This document shows, piece after piece, positions 29,096 through 38,020 of a stretch of 64,000 nucleotides of DNA. Position 1 is the first letter of the stretch. Each line of letters begins with the position of its first letter. This DNA is from Maioricimonas rarisocia (lineage in GTDB: Bacteria; Planctomycetota; Planctomycetia; Planctomycetales; Planctomycetaceae). A program made the translations under genes and the position numbers. Below the pieces are notes generated by a model. It was not told the DNA's origin. It did no database searches and saw nothing but the letters and a program-made list of their open reading frames with translations. The stretch is taken from contig NZ_CP036275.1 of assembly GCF_007747795.1 (NCBI RefSeq), positions 2,776,853 to 2,840,852 of the forward strand, given 5' to 3'.

Positions 29096-30331
29096 TCAGG
29101 CGACGTAGAACTCTTCCTGTTCCGGTGCTTCCTCGACCTGATCGTTGACGTGAGGTCGGGGACCGCGGTCCTGGAACGCCTCGAAGCCGTCAATCTGATA
29201 GTGATCGAGCAACAGGTTGACCCGCATTTCGATACGAGTCAGTTCGTTGCCTTCCTTCGGCGTAACGAAGGTGAAGGCGCGTCCGGTGCGATCCGAGGAG
29301 ATCCGACCGGTGCGACCGATGCGGTGCACGTAGTCGTCGCAGTCCTCGGGCACATCATAGTTAATGATATGGGAAACGCTGCTGACGTCGATGCCTCTTC
29401 CGACCACATCGGTCGCAATCAGCAGTCGAGTCTCACCGGCGCGGAATTCCTTCATCACGCGGTCACGCACCCGCTGCTGCAGATCGCCGTGAATCGCGGC
29501 CACACCGGGCAACCTCGGCTCGAGCCGGCGGAAGATGCCATCCGCACCGCGCTTGGTGCGGCAGAAGACGATGGCCTGCTGCGGACGTTCCTGCACCAGC
29601 AGGCGGACCAGCAGGCCGAACTTCTTGTGCTGCTCGACGGTGCAGTAATACTGCGCCACAGCATCCGTCGCGACGCTGTCCTGAGAGAGGTCGAACATCT
29701 CCGGATCGATCATGTACCGGCGGGCCAGACGCTCGACCGGCGGTGGCAAAGTGGCCGAGAGCAGCAGCGTCTGTCGTTCCGTCGGGCAGCTGCGGAGAAT
29801 CCGCTCGATATCCGGCCGGAACCCGATGTCGAGCATCCGGTCAGCTTCGTCGAGCACGACGACCCGAAGCTTGGACAGATCGAGTGCCCCACGCCGGATC
29901 AGGTCGATGACGCGGCCGGGGGTTCCGATCGCGATGCTCGCACCCTTCTGCAGGGCATTCAGCTGGTTGCGAATCGGCTTGCCGCCGACCAGCAGTGCGG
30001 GATTGCACTCGTGATTGACAGCGAGGCGACGGGCTTCGTTGGCCACCTGCTCGCTCAGTTCGCGAGTCGGGGAAAGCACCAGGGCCTGAAGATCGTTGCT
30101 GTCGTGATCGATGCGTTCGAGAATGGGAATGACGAACGCGGCCGTCTTCCCCGTCCCGGTATGAGCCTGACCGATGCAGTCGTTACCGCTGACGGCACGT
30201 GGGATCAGTTCGGCCTGGATGGGGGTCGGGGATTCGTACCCGACAGACTCGAGGGACTTGAGCATACGCTCGCCAAGTCCCAGTTCGTGAAATGTGTTTG
30301 GTCTTTCTGCGGGATCGATTCTGTGAATCAA
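29096..30331 (-). CDS. DEAD-box RNA helicase
   Basis: ATP-dependent RNA-unwinding protein of 411 residues with every core motif: the Q motif region (FHELGLGERMLKSLESVGYESPTPIQ), Walker A AHTGTGKT, PTRELSEQ, TPGRVIDL, DEADRMLDIGF, LLSATLPP, then helicase C with IVFCRTKRGAD, ATDVVGRGID and YVHRIGRTGR. A short acidic C-terminus (EEAPEQEEFYVA) replaces the long RNA-binding tail of CsdA/DeaD. The only start compatible with the Q motif is a TTG at 30331, with GGAG unusually far upstream (14 bases). It has a recognisable promoter and a leader of about 190 bases. Confidence 0.93.
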   Translation of the reverse strand: MIHRIDPAERPNTFHELGLGERMLKSLESVGYESPTPIQAELIPRAVSGNDCIGQAHTGTGKTAAFVIPILERIDHDSNDLQALVLSPTRELSEQVANEARRLAVNHECNPALLVGGKPIRNQLNALQKGASIAIGTPGRVIDLIRRGALDLSKLRVVVLDEADRMLDIGFRPDIERILRSCPTERQTLLLSATLPPPVERLARRYMIDPEMFDLSQDSVATDAVAQYYCTVEQHKKFGLLVRLLVQERPQQAIVFCRTKRGADGIFRRLEPRLPGVAAIHGDLQQRVRDRVMKEFRAGETRLLIATDVVGRGIDVSSVSHIINYDVPEDCDDYVHRIGRTGRISSDRTGRAFTFVTPKEGNELTRIEMRVNLLLDHYQIDGFEAFQDRGPRPHVNDQVEEAPEQEEFYVA

Positions 30332-30766
30332 GGGGTCACAAAGCTCCTGCCTGACGGCAATTCATAGCGGGATCGGATCTGAGCCGATCGAAAGATTGCA
30401 GCGATGTCATCAACGGACGACGTGAATGACAGTCGAGCTGCGCCGATGCACGGCGGGCCGACGAAACGTCACAAGAGAGGGTCGGCTCATTCGGCAGCGT
30501 CATGCTGCAATTCCTGTATTCTGTTTTGTGAACAATAGATCGTAAGCGTCGATCAGTCAAGAACCTCCGTTTCAGCGGGGGATTCCCCCCAGCACTTCAA
30601 CCGGAAATCACGCCGGCCGCAGGATTCTGTCACAAACGCTTTTCGGGTAAGGTGTTTCGAGTTCTCTCCTCGCGGACAATCACGCCTCTGGCGGCGGCTG
30701 GACCGCCGATGACGTCCTGAAACGTATCAATTTACGTGAATTTCATTTCAGCAGAGTGGGGCTCGA
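30332..30766. other. Divergent intergenic region and leader of the helicase gene
   Basis: About 435 bases. The left half is the predicted 190-base leader of the leftward helicase gene; the promoter is at 30532-30560. The right half should contain the promoter of the rightward CRTAC-type gene, but no clear element is seen. Confidence 0.5.
30532..30560 (-). promoter_or_regulatory. Sigma-70 promoter for the DEAD-box helicase gene
   Basis: On the minus strand TTGACT (30560-30555) and TATTGT (30537-30532) are separated by exactly 17 bases, a near-consensus primary-sigma promoter. Transcription would begin near 30525, leaving a leader of about 190 bases before the TTG start. Confidence 0.65.
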
Positions 30767-33700
30767 ATGAAGAAGCTGCTGATCCTGCCGGTCGTTCTGG
30801 CACTCATCGCTGCTGCTGTCTGGATGTGGTGGTCTGGTGGAAGCGGCCCGCAGATTCCGGGTGGTCCCGCCCGAATCATTCCGCCCGAGCAGTTCCTGAC
30901 CGCTCTGGAACATCGCAATCTGGCCGTCGGTCAGCTCGAGAACTTCGAGTTCGACGAGGCCGCCGATCTTCTGAAGGACCTGGCGGAACAGTTTCCCGAC
31001 GATCCTCTGCCGGCCCGCAACATCGCCGTCGCGCGAGTCTTGAAGGTCGGTCAGATGGGGCAGTTGCAGGGAGAGAGTGCACGGACCGACGCGATTGCCG
31101 ATGCCGAGGTCGCATTGTCGGAGCTTACGAAAGTCGAGCCGGATGCAGCAGCCCGACACTTTCTCGAGGGGCGTCTGGCCTCGGAGATCGACGATCCCCG
31201 GCGGGCCCTGGACGCGCGCCTCAAGGCAGCCGAGGCCAATCCCGACCGTGCCGCCCTCTGGTTCGAGTACGCGCAGGTGGCCCGTTACAGCGACGACCCG
31301 GCCGTGCAGGAATCCGCATGGGAGGCGCTCGCAAAGGCGGCCGCACTGGCACCCGACAACCTGTTCGTGCTGCTGCAGCTTCTGGAAGCCCAGGCCGCCC
31401 AGCAGGACGAGGCATTCCTGCAGACGTTTGAACAGGCCCGGCCACTGCTCGAATTCCTTGCCGACGGTGTCAAACGACGCGCTCGGATTGAACTGAAGCC
31501 GTTTCTCGATCGGGCAGAGGCAGCGGCTCGTGATGGGGACTGGAAGACCGCGCGGACGCAGATCATGCTCATCGGCAACGTCAGCCGTCCTGACAATGCT
31601 GTCCGCAGCGACAAGGACCGCATCGAGCTGCACGAACTCGACTTCGTACTCACTCGCTTCGCTCCTTCCTTCTACGAGCAGGCTCCGCAGATGCCGCCGA
31701 AGCCGCCCGGAATTCCCGTCACATTTGGCGCGTTCGAGACCCAGCCCGATCTCTCTGAGTTCGGAACGCTGCACGATGTCGCTGTGGCGGACGTCGACAT
31801 CGATGGGCGACTCGACCTGTGCATTCTGGCCGAGGATCGCCTTGTCATCCTGCGGCGGGACGAATCGGAAACCTGGCAGCCGTTTCTTGAAGCGGAAGTG
31901 CCGGACGGATTCACACATCTCGTCGTCGCCGATCTCGATGATGACGCGGGCGAATCGCCGCAGCGGACAGCGCCGCCCACCGATGCCGAACAGGATGATC
32001 CCTTCTTTGGCTGCAATCAGGCGGACATCGACTTCGTCGTCTATGGCGAGGCAGGTGTGCGCGTCTTCGAGAACCGCCGCAATCCGGAAACCGAAGAGCG
32101 GACGCTCGTCGATCGCAGCGACGACTCCCCTGCCCTGGCAGAGTTGCAGGAGTGTGTCTTTACGCTGGTCGCGGATCTGGATCTGGACGGCGATCTCGAT
32201 CTGCTCGTCTCAACGCGTTCGCAGGGTGTGCAACTGCTGGCCCGGACACAGCTCTGGACGTTCGAAGACATCACCGTGCAGTCCAATGTACCGGAGAGTG
32301 ATTTCGTCCCCGTTGCCGGAGTTGCCGTCGACTGGGATGACGATGTCGATATCGATGTCGTTCTCGCGGATGCAGACGGACGCATCGGATGGCTCGAGAA
32401 TCTGCGGCACAGCACGTTCCGCTGGCGGCCCTGGGACGTTGATCTTCAGGGGGCCGTGCTGAGTCTCGACGCAGCCGGTCTGGATGATCGTGCCGGCTGG
32501 TCAATCGTCGCTGGTGGTCAGGCGGCAGCGAGCGTCGTCGCGTCCACAGGCAGCGACGGGAGCATCGACGCGACCTCGCTCGATGGCGCGAGCGGCGGTC
32601 GAACGCTCGAGCTGTGGGACTACGACAACGACGGCCAACTGGATCTGATCGCCTGCGGAGCGGAAGGCATCTCAATCTGGCGCGGCGATGGTGCGGGCGG
32701 ATTCACAATTGAGGAGAAGGTGCTCGAGACCGTCGAATGGCCGGCCAGTCTGGTGGCGTGCGACTTCGGTGACTTTGACGAAGACGGCGATCTTGACCTC
32801 GTCGCTGCCGGCGAGTCCGGCCTGACCCTGCTCTCAAACGAAGGGGGCAATGAGAATGGCTGGATCAGCGTGACGCTCGCATCGCAGTATGTGGCCGGCG
32901 GAGAGAGCACGCAGACGCGTCGGGTCAATCACTACGGGTACGGCTGCACGCTCGAACTCAAGGCAGGCGATCTGTATCAGCGGCGGCCGGTGCAGCGGCA
33001 GCGAACGCATTTCGGTCTCGGCGGACGAGAGCAGGCAGACGTCGTCCGCATCATGTGGACCAACGGTGTCCCGCAGAACATCATGCAGCCTGCCACCAGG
33101 CAGCTCGTCTGCGAGGAAGAAACTCCCAAGGGGAGTTGCCCCTTCCTTTACACCTGGAACGGACAGCAGTTCACGTTTGTCACCGATCTCTGCTGGGCCG
33201 CTCCGCTCGGACTGATCGACACCCGGGGCGGATTGATGCCCTGCCGCGAATGGGAATACCTGCTCGTCGAGGGGGACCTGCTCAAGCCGAAGGACGGCGA
33301 ATACATACTGCAGGTGACCGAAGAATTGTGGGAAGCGGCTTACTTCGACCAGATCGAACTGATTGCCGTCGATCACCCGGCGGACGTCGAGATCTATTCG
33401 AACGAGAAGGTGGGGCCGGCCGCGATTGCCGAGTACCACATCCATACGGTCCGGGAGAAGCGGCATCCGGTTGCCGCCTCAACACATCGCGGCGAAGACA
33501 TTCTGCCGCAGGTCATCGCTCGCGACGATGTTTACGCGCGACCGTTTGTCGAGCGGCGTATGCAGGGATACACCGAAGAGACCTGGATCGAACTCGACCT
33601 TGGCGAACTTGCCTCCGACGGCGACGCACCGCCGGACCAGATCACGCTCTTTCTGACCGGCTGGATCTTCCCGACCGATACGTCGATCAATGTGGCACTG

Positions 33701-34459
33701 TCACAGGACGAATCCCTGCCCGGTCCGCAGCCCCCTTCCCTGTGGGTGCCGGATGTTGATGGTGAGTGGCAGCAGGTGATTCCGTTCACCGGTTTCCCCG
33801 GCGGCAAGACGAAGACGATCGCGATCGACATCAGCAACGTGTTTCTGACCGACGATTATCGGGTGCGGCTGGCGACGAGCATGCAGCTCTGCTGGGACGA
33901 GATCTTCTTCACGGTCGACGAACAGCCGGCCGAACTGCGCGAACAGTCGCTGCAACTGCTCTCTGCCGATCTGCACGATCGCGGCTTCTCAAAGCGGTCA
34001 CCGCGTCCCCACAACGCACCGGACTGGTATGACTACGACGACGTGCGGACCGAGCCGGCCTGGCCTCCGATGGATGGTCAGTTTACCCGCTACGGTGACG
34101 TGGCCGAACTCGTTCGCGATGCCGATGACCGTCAGGTGGTGATGGCCTCGGGCGATGAAATGACGCTGCGGTTTGCCGTTCCCGAAGAGCCGCTGCCGGA
34201 AGGTTGGACGCGGGACTTCATCCTGCACAACATCGGCTGGGACAAGGATGCCGACCTGAACACGCTGTATGGGGCGACGGCCGGGCCGCTCCCCTTCCGT
34301 GGCATGACGGCCTATCCGTACGTTGCGCCGGAGCAGTTCCCGCAGACCGAGCGTCACCGCCGGGACATGCGTGAGTTTCACACGCGGCGAACGGGGGACC
34401 GCGACTTCCGACGTCTGATCCGCAACTGGCAGCCGGGCAAAGAACTGACCGGACCCTGA
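30767..34459 (+). CDS. CRTAC/UnbV-type FG-GAP repeat protein with TPR region
   Basis: A 1230-residue membrane-anchored or exported protein. An N-terminal hydrophobic helix (about residues 4-25) is followed by a helical TPR-like region (about 30-220). Next comes an FG-GAP/VCBS propeller of about 400 residues with at least five calcium-binding-type loops: DVDIDGRLD, DLDLDGDLD, DWDDDVDID, DYDNDGQLD, DFDEDGDLD. An ASPIC/UnbV domain follows (NGWISVTL...HFGLGG...VRIMWTNGVPQ). The last 400 residues form an unrecognised region opening with CPFLYTWNGQQF. The architecture suggests a Ca2+-stabilised surface protein for binding glycans or proteins. The TPR plus long C-terminal region is more than most relatives contain. 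Confidence 0.9.
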   Translation: MKKLLILPVVLALIAAAVWMWWSGGSGPQIPGGPARIIPPEQFLTALEHRNLAVGQLENFEFDEAADLLKDLAEQFPDDPLPARNIAVARVLKVGQMGQLQGESARTDAIADAEVALSELTKVEPDAAARHFLEGRLASEIDDPRRALDARLKAAEANPDRAALWFEYAQVARYSDDPAVQESAWEALAKAAALAPDNLFVLLQLLEAQAAQQDEAFLQTFEQARPLLEFLADGVKRRARIELKPFLDRAEAAARDGDWKTARTQIMLIGNVSRPDNAVRSDKDRIELHELDFVLTRFAPSFYEQAPQMPPKPPGIPVTFGAFETQPDLSEFGTLHDVAVADVDIDGRLDLCILAEDRLVILRRDESETWQPFLEAEVPDGFTHLVVADLDDDAGESPQRTAPPTDAEQDDPFFGCNQADIDFVVYGEAGVRVFENRRNPETEERTLVDRSDDSPALAELQECVFTLVADLDLDGDLDLLVSTRSQGVQLLARTQLWTFEDITVQSNVPESDFVPVAGVAVDWDDDVDIDVVLADADGRIGWLENLRHSTFRWRPWDVDLQGAVLSLDAAGLDDRAGWSIVAGGQAAASVVASTGSDGSIDATSLDGASGGRTLELWDYDNDGQLDLIACGAEGISIWRGDGAGGFTIEEKVLETVEWPASLVACDFGDFDEDGDLDLVAAGESGLTLLSNEGGNENGWISVTLASQYVAGGESTQTRRVNHYGYGCTLELKAGDLYQRRPVQRQRTHFGLGGREQADVVRIMWTNGVPQNIMQPATRQLVCEEETPKGSCPFLYTWNGQQFTFVTDLCWAAPLGLIDTRGGLMPCREWEYLLVEGDLLKPKDGEYILQVTEELWEAAYFDQIELIAVDHPADVEIYSNEKVGPAAIAEYHIHTVREKRHPVAASTHRGEDILPQVIARDDVYARPFVERRMQGYTEETWIELDLGELASDGDAPPDQITLFLTGWIFPTDTSINVALSQDESLPGPQPPSLWVPDVDGEWQQVIPFTGFPGGKTKTIAIDISNVFLTDDYRVRLATSMQLCWDEIFFTVDEQPAELREQSLQLLSADLHDRGFSKRSPRPHNAPDWYDYDDVRTEPAWPPMDGQFTRYGDVAELVRDADDRQVVMASGDEMTLRFAVPEEPLPEGWTRDFILHNIGWDKDADLNTLYGATAGPLPFRGMTAYPYVAPEQFPQTERHRRDMREFHTRRTGDRDFRRLIRNWQPGKELTGP

Positions 34460-34491
34460 GCAGGCAGGAGACGTTTGATCTGCCGGCTCAG
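34456..34491. terminator. Shared hairpin between convergent genes
   Basis: CTGAGCAGGCAG pairs with CTGCCGGCTCAG (one mismatch) across a 12-base loop. The stop codons of both convergent genes lie within the two arms. There is no T tract on either side, so it may be a 3'-end stability element. Confidence 0.45.
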
Positions 34492-35678
34492 AAGTTGGCG
34501 CCGATTCGCACCATCACGGTGTCGGTGAAGCTGCGGTTGCCGATGTTCGACTCGTACTCCAGGTCCCGGCTGAAGACGTAGCCCCCTTCGAAGAACAGGG
34601 ATGGTCCGGCATACCACTTGTGGTCGATACCGAACAGCAGGCGGAGGTCGCCGTACGTCGCCACATCATCCCGACCGCTGGTCCGTTTGACCGACCAGGT
34701 GCCGCCTCCCAGTTCGCCTGTGAGGTAGAACCAGCGCTCGTGATTGGCTTCCACCTGATAGCGACGGGCGATACGCGGTCGCGGGAACATCAGCTCGATC
34801 CGCGTGTCGTCGTTGGGCGTATAGACCAGGCCCGCAGCCGGCAGGATCGGAATGTCGTCCCGGTCGAGATACACGACACCGCCGCTCAACTGCAGCGTGG
34901 GGGACCATCGGTAGAACGCCAGTCCACGGCCGACGATCCGGACGCTGTCGCCGGAGACGTGATCGAAATCGGTGTAAAGGCTGGGTGCGACGGCCAGGTG
35001 AACCATCCAGTTGCGACCGATGGGGCGGACCATCAGAAGGTCGACCGACAGGTTGTAGAGCTGTCCCGGCAGGTCAGTCGACGCCGGGCCGTCCAGAAAG
35101 TGCCAGCCGAACCGCGGCGTTGCGAAAATCCCCGGAAGCGCGGGGAACTCGAGCGTCCCCCGGAAATCCAGCGACGTCATGCCGAAGGTGTTTCCCTTTC
35201 CGGACAGATACGTCCCCGTTGCCTTCGTCGACTTCAGCCGCATGCCCAGCCAGCCGCCGTCGGCGGGGGCGAAGTGCTGATGCGGCGGGGCAACCGGTTT
35301 GAACGTGGGCGCGGCCGGAGGGGGCAGTTCGTCGTACGGATATTCGTCCAGAGGCGTCTGAGTCGGATAGACGTCTTCCTGAAACGACGGAACACCTCCC
35401 TCGATCGCCGGTGCCCCGTAGGACGACTGTTCCGACGAGGCAGGTTCGACCATCCCCGGTGCTGCCAGATCCTGCCGAAACGCATGTTGGATCGGCTCAA
35501 CAGCGGGGGCAGCGGGTCGCGCCGAGTGACCGAAGCTGTGCCAGCCGTCGCCCGCAGCGGGCTGAGGCAACGCGTGGGATGGAGACACCTGCTGACCGTC
35601 GGGAGCCTGAGCCGGGACATTGCCGGCGATCAACGGCAGGATCAGCAGCGCCAGCAGAAGGCGGGGGGGCCAACCCAT
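34488..35678 (-). CDS. Outer-membrane beta-barrel protein (DUF6268-like)
   Basis: The 396-residue product has a signal peptide (MGWPPRLLLALLILPLIAGNVPAQA), a disordered Pro/Ala/Gln-rich linker of about 110 residues, and from about residue 140 an array of amphipathic strands ending in Phe (TVMVRIGANF), the classic outer-membrane barrel ending. The barrel part (GWHFLDGP, LPGQLYNLSVDLLMVRPIG, LAFYRWSPTLQLSGGVVYLDRDD) recalls DUF6268 as I remember it. Function unknown; a small-molecule channel or anchor is possible. Confidence 0.8.
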   Translation of the reverse strand: MGWPPRLLLALLILPLIAGNVPAQAPDGQQVSPSHALPQPAAGDGWHSFGHSARPAAPAVEPIQHAFRQDLAAPGMVEPASSEQSSYGAPAIEGGVPSFQEDVYPTQTPLDEYPYDELPPPAAPTFKPVAPPHQHFAPADGGWLGMRLKSTKATGTYLSGKGNTFGMTSLDFRGTLEFPALPGIFATPRFGWHFLDGPASTDLPGQLYNLSVDLLMVRPIGRNWMVHLAVAPSLYTDFDHVSGDSVRIVGRGLAFYRWSPTLQLSGGVVYLDRDDIPILPAAGLVYTPNDDTRIELMFPRPRIARRYQVEANHERWFYLTGELGGGTWSVKRTSGRDDVATYGDLRLLFGIDHKWYAGPSLFFEGGYVFSRDLEYESNIGNRSFTDTVMVRIGANF

Positions 35679-35936
35679 GCGGAACTCTCGAATTCGATGA
35701 AGGGGGACGGCGAGGTGCAGGTGGGGGGCGGAAAGCTAACAGCGGGGCGGCGGAGCGGCAACCCGGCTTCGGTCGCTGCCGTAGAGAAGCGGTCGGTCCG
35801 GCAGAATGTGCCTCAGCAGGAGGCGGGCGAGGCGATTCGGGCGAGACATAAAAAATGCGAAGGACAGCTCCCGCGGCCGGGGGGGCAAACGGGGACCGTC
35901 CTTCGCAGAACCAGGACTCAACAGCTGGCCGGGTGA

Positions 35937-37601
35937 TCAGACGCCCGGGATGTCCAGCTTTTCTTCGTGCGCGATTTTCCTCAGCTTCTGCAGGGCACGT
36001 GACTCGAGCTGACGAATCCGCTCCTTGGTCACACCGAACTGGGCCCCCACCTGTTCGAGAGTCTGGGGCTCGGTTCCCTGCTCGAGGCCATAGCGATGCA
36101 TGATGATCGCCCGCTCACGTTCGTCGAGCTGATCGAGAATCGCCATGATGACCTGATGCTGGCGGGAATTGACCGCTTCGTCTTCGTACTGGCTGGAGCG
36201 GTCATCGCGCGAGGCCTGGAAGATCTCGTCGGTGCCTGTCCGGAACCGGTCGAGCAGCGTGTGCTCGGCGGGAATGGACCGGGCATAGTTCTTCATGATG
36301 GCCCACGACGCGTACGTCGAGAACTTGTTGCCCTTCGTGTAGTCGAACTTTTCGATGGCACGGATCAGGGACATGTTCCCGTCACTGACCATTTCGAAGA
36401 AGTTCGAGGAAGGCTTCATGTGTCGCTTCGCGATCGAGACGACCAGTCGCAGGTTACTGCGAATCAGGAAGTTCTTGATCTCGACGGCTCCCTGCAGCCG
36501 TTCCTCGAGCTGATCGAGATCGCGGGCCTTCGGCCGGTTGCGGTCGATCGAGTCTCTCAGTTCGGCGGCACGGTACTTCAGGTAGTTCATCTTCCGGAAG
36601 TAGTACACCTCTTCTTCCCGCGTCAGGAGCGGGATGGTGTACAGGCTCGCCAGGTACGGAGGCAGTCCCGGAGGCGCCTTGACCCGCGGACCCTTCTTCT
36701 CGACTTCCGGAGGCGGACCGAGGATCAGCTCTTCGGCGTTCGGCTCGCGGAAGTCGTCACTGTCCATGTAGTCGATCGGCTGTTCGAACAACCGTTCGGC
36801 CCGGACTTCGCCGATGATGCGGTAGATGCTCGTCCGGGTGCGGCAGAAATCGCGAGCGAGCCGTTCGGCGGCGACGCCGCGACGGTACCGCTGGTAGATT
36901 TCCTGCTTCTTGTTATCCGAGAGCGGGGCATTCGCATTCGGGAAGACCGCGTTCTCGGGATGCTCTTCGTCGTACTGCTTGAGCGTGTAACGGATCGTCT
37001 CCGGTGCCCGGTCGAACATCCGTGACAGCCGGCGGCTGACTTCGGACGGGCAGGCCCCGTAGCGGGCCAGTCGACGGGCCTTGCGGATGATCTCTTCCCG
37101 CTCCTGCTCGCTGAGCTGACTGAACCGCGAGCCGCGGCTGATCTCGTCGGAGTGCTCCCGCACGAACCGCTCGACCGACGAATTCAGGAATCCGACGCGT
37201 GTGCGGTTCCCGAAGCGGAACCGGCGGCTCACCAGGCCCCGTTTCCGCCAGCGGTCGACGGTTTTCGTGGAGACGTTGAACTTTTTGCTCAGCTCATTGA
37301 CCGTATAGACCTTCTCGCCCGCCATCTCGACCGGGATGTTGGCGCTTGCCGAGAGCTCCTCGACAAACCGTCGCAGGTCGTGGATGGCGTCTTTCCCCTC
37401 GACGACGAGGTCGGGGTAGAGTTCCGTCCGGAAGGTCGTGATCCGCTCACAGAGGTCGACGTATCGATAGGATTTCTGCGGATCCAGCTCGGCGACGAGC
37501 CGTTCGGCGCGATCCATCTGGTCGATGCGCACGTCGATCGGTGTATAGCGGACCTGTTGTTCCGTCAGCTGCTTCATCGCCGGGTTGCGAAACGAATTCA
37601 T
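35937..37601 (-). CDS. Sigma-70 family factor with N-terminal multi-HTH extension
   Basis: A 554-residue sigma factor. The C-terminal half has the sigma core: about residues 317-345 (LPPYLASLYTIPLLTREEEVYY, region 1.2-like), region 2 at about 378-440 (NLRLVVSIAKRHM, MVSDGNMSLIRAIEKFD, STYASWAIMKNYAR) and region 4 at about 489-545 (TLEQVGAQFGVTKERIRQLESRAL). Region 3 is very short. Before this lie three predicted HTH segments: a MerR/excisionase-like one at 99-138 (YTVNELSKKFNVSTKTVDRWRKRGLV), one near 168-210 (ACPSEVSRRLSRMF) and one near 231-265 (GVAAERLARDFCRTRTSIYRII). The ATG at 37601 has AGGAGG 5-6 bases upstream. The target genes are unknown. Confidence 0.92.
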   Translation of the reverse strand: MNSFRNPAMKQLTEQQVRYTPIDVRIDQMDRAERLVAELDPQKSYRYVDLCERITTFRTELYPDLVVEGKDAIHDLRRFVEELSASANIPVEMAGEKVYTVNELSKKFNVSTKTVDRWRKRGLVSRRFRFGNRTRVGFLNSSVERFVREHSDEISRGSRFSQLSEQEREEIIRKARRLARYGACPSEVSRRLSRMFDRAPETIRYTLKQYDEEHPENAVFPNANAPLSDNKKQEIYQRYRRGVAAERLARDFCRTRTSIYRIIGEVRAERLFEQPIDYMDSDDFREPNAEELILGPPPEVEKKGPRVKAPPGLPPYLASLYTIPLLTREEEVYYFRKMNYLKYRAAELRDSIDRNRPKARDLDQLEERLQGAVEIKNFLIRSNLRLVVSIAKRHMKPSSNFFEMVSDGNMSLIRAIEKFDYTKGNKFSTYASWAIMKNYARSIPAEHTLLDRFRTGTDEIFQASRDDRSSQYEDEAVNSRQHQVIMAILDQLDERERAIIMHRYGLEQGTEPQTLEQVGAQFGVTKERIRQLESRALQKLRKIAHEEKLDIPGV

Positions 37602-37625
37602 ACTTCCCTCCTCTCGAGAACCTGC

Positions 37626-37638
37626 TGACGTTACGTCA
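37626..37638. promoter_or_regulatory. Candidate operator upstream of the sigma gene
   Basis: TGACGTTACGTCA is a perfect 6+1+6 inverted repeat about 25 bases upstream of the sigma start codon. The position fits an autoregulatory operator; the protein that binds is unknown. Confidence 0.45.
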
Positions 37639-37786
37639 CTGCGTCCAGGTTCCTCATATTCAGGTATGGGGGGGCGAACATCGGTGCTCCCCGGACCCAA
37701 CCCTGTGTTGTGGAGTAGTTCGCTTGTGTGGCCCGATTCTGACTGGCTTCATTCGATAAGTACGTGAGATAGGACGCTGAAGGCAG

Positions 37787-37815
37787 AAAAAAAGTTCGCA
37801 TGCGAACAGTTTTTT
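37787..37815. terminator. Bidirectional intrinsic terminator
   Basis: The perfect palindrome GTTCGCATGCGAAC (37794-37807) is preceded by A7 and followed by AG and T7. Read leftward it is a hairpin followed by a T run, positioned after the membrane protein gene (38021-38551). The tracts can pair as well, making a strong stem. Confidence 0.75.
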
Positions 37816-38020
37816 TCCGAATAGTTGTCTCGACCGACACGGGATCCGGTCAAGCAAGTTCGGTGCCGCCAAAGAGTCCAGGCGCGCGGATTGTCCCAGC
37901 GCCTGATATGGCAAGAGGTTACGTCGTCCAGCGGCCCAGTGGGGGCGGACGCGGGTCAGCAAGTGCTCGAAAACGCCTCGTTTCGCTGCGGCGGGCAGCA
38001 AACGGCAGGTGCGGGATCCC

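Larger units (their letters stand above)
37602..38020. other. Intergenic region with two palindromes
   Basis: About 420 bases between the membrane protein gene and the sigma gene, both leftward. It contains an inverted repeat at 37626-37638 close to the sigma start and a 14-base palindrome with A/T tracts at 37787-37815. No open frame is supported. The sigma promoter must lie between the two. Confidence 0.6.

Noticed and set aside
34620-35936. 438-residue open frame antisense to the outer-membrane barrel gene
   Set aside because: Reverse frame of a real gene; composition not protein-like.
37794-37807. Possible LexA-type operator
   Set aside because: The palindrome is GTTC-N6-GAAC, whereas the Gram-positive box is GAAC-N4-GTTC, and no SOS gene is adjacent. 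The A and T tracts fit a terminator better.
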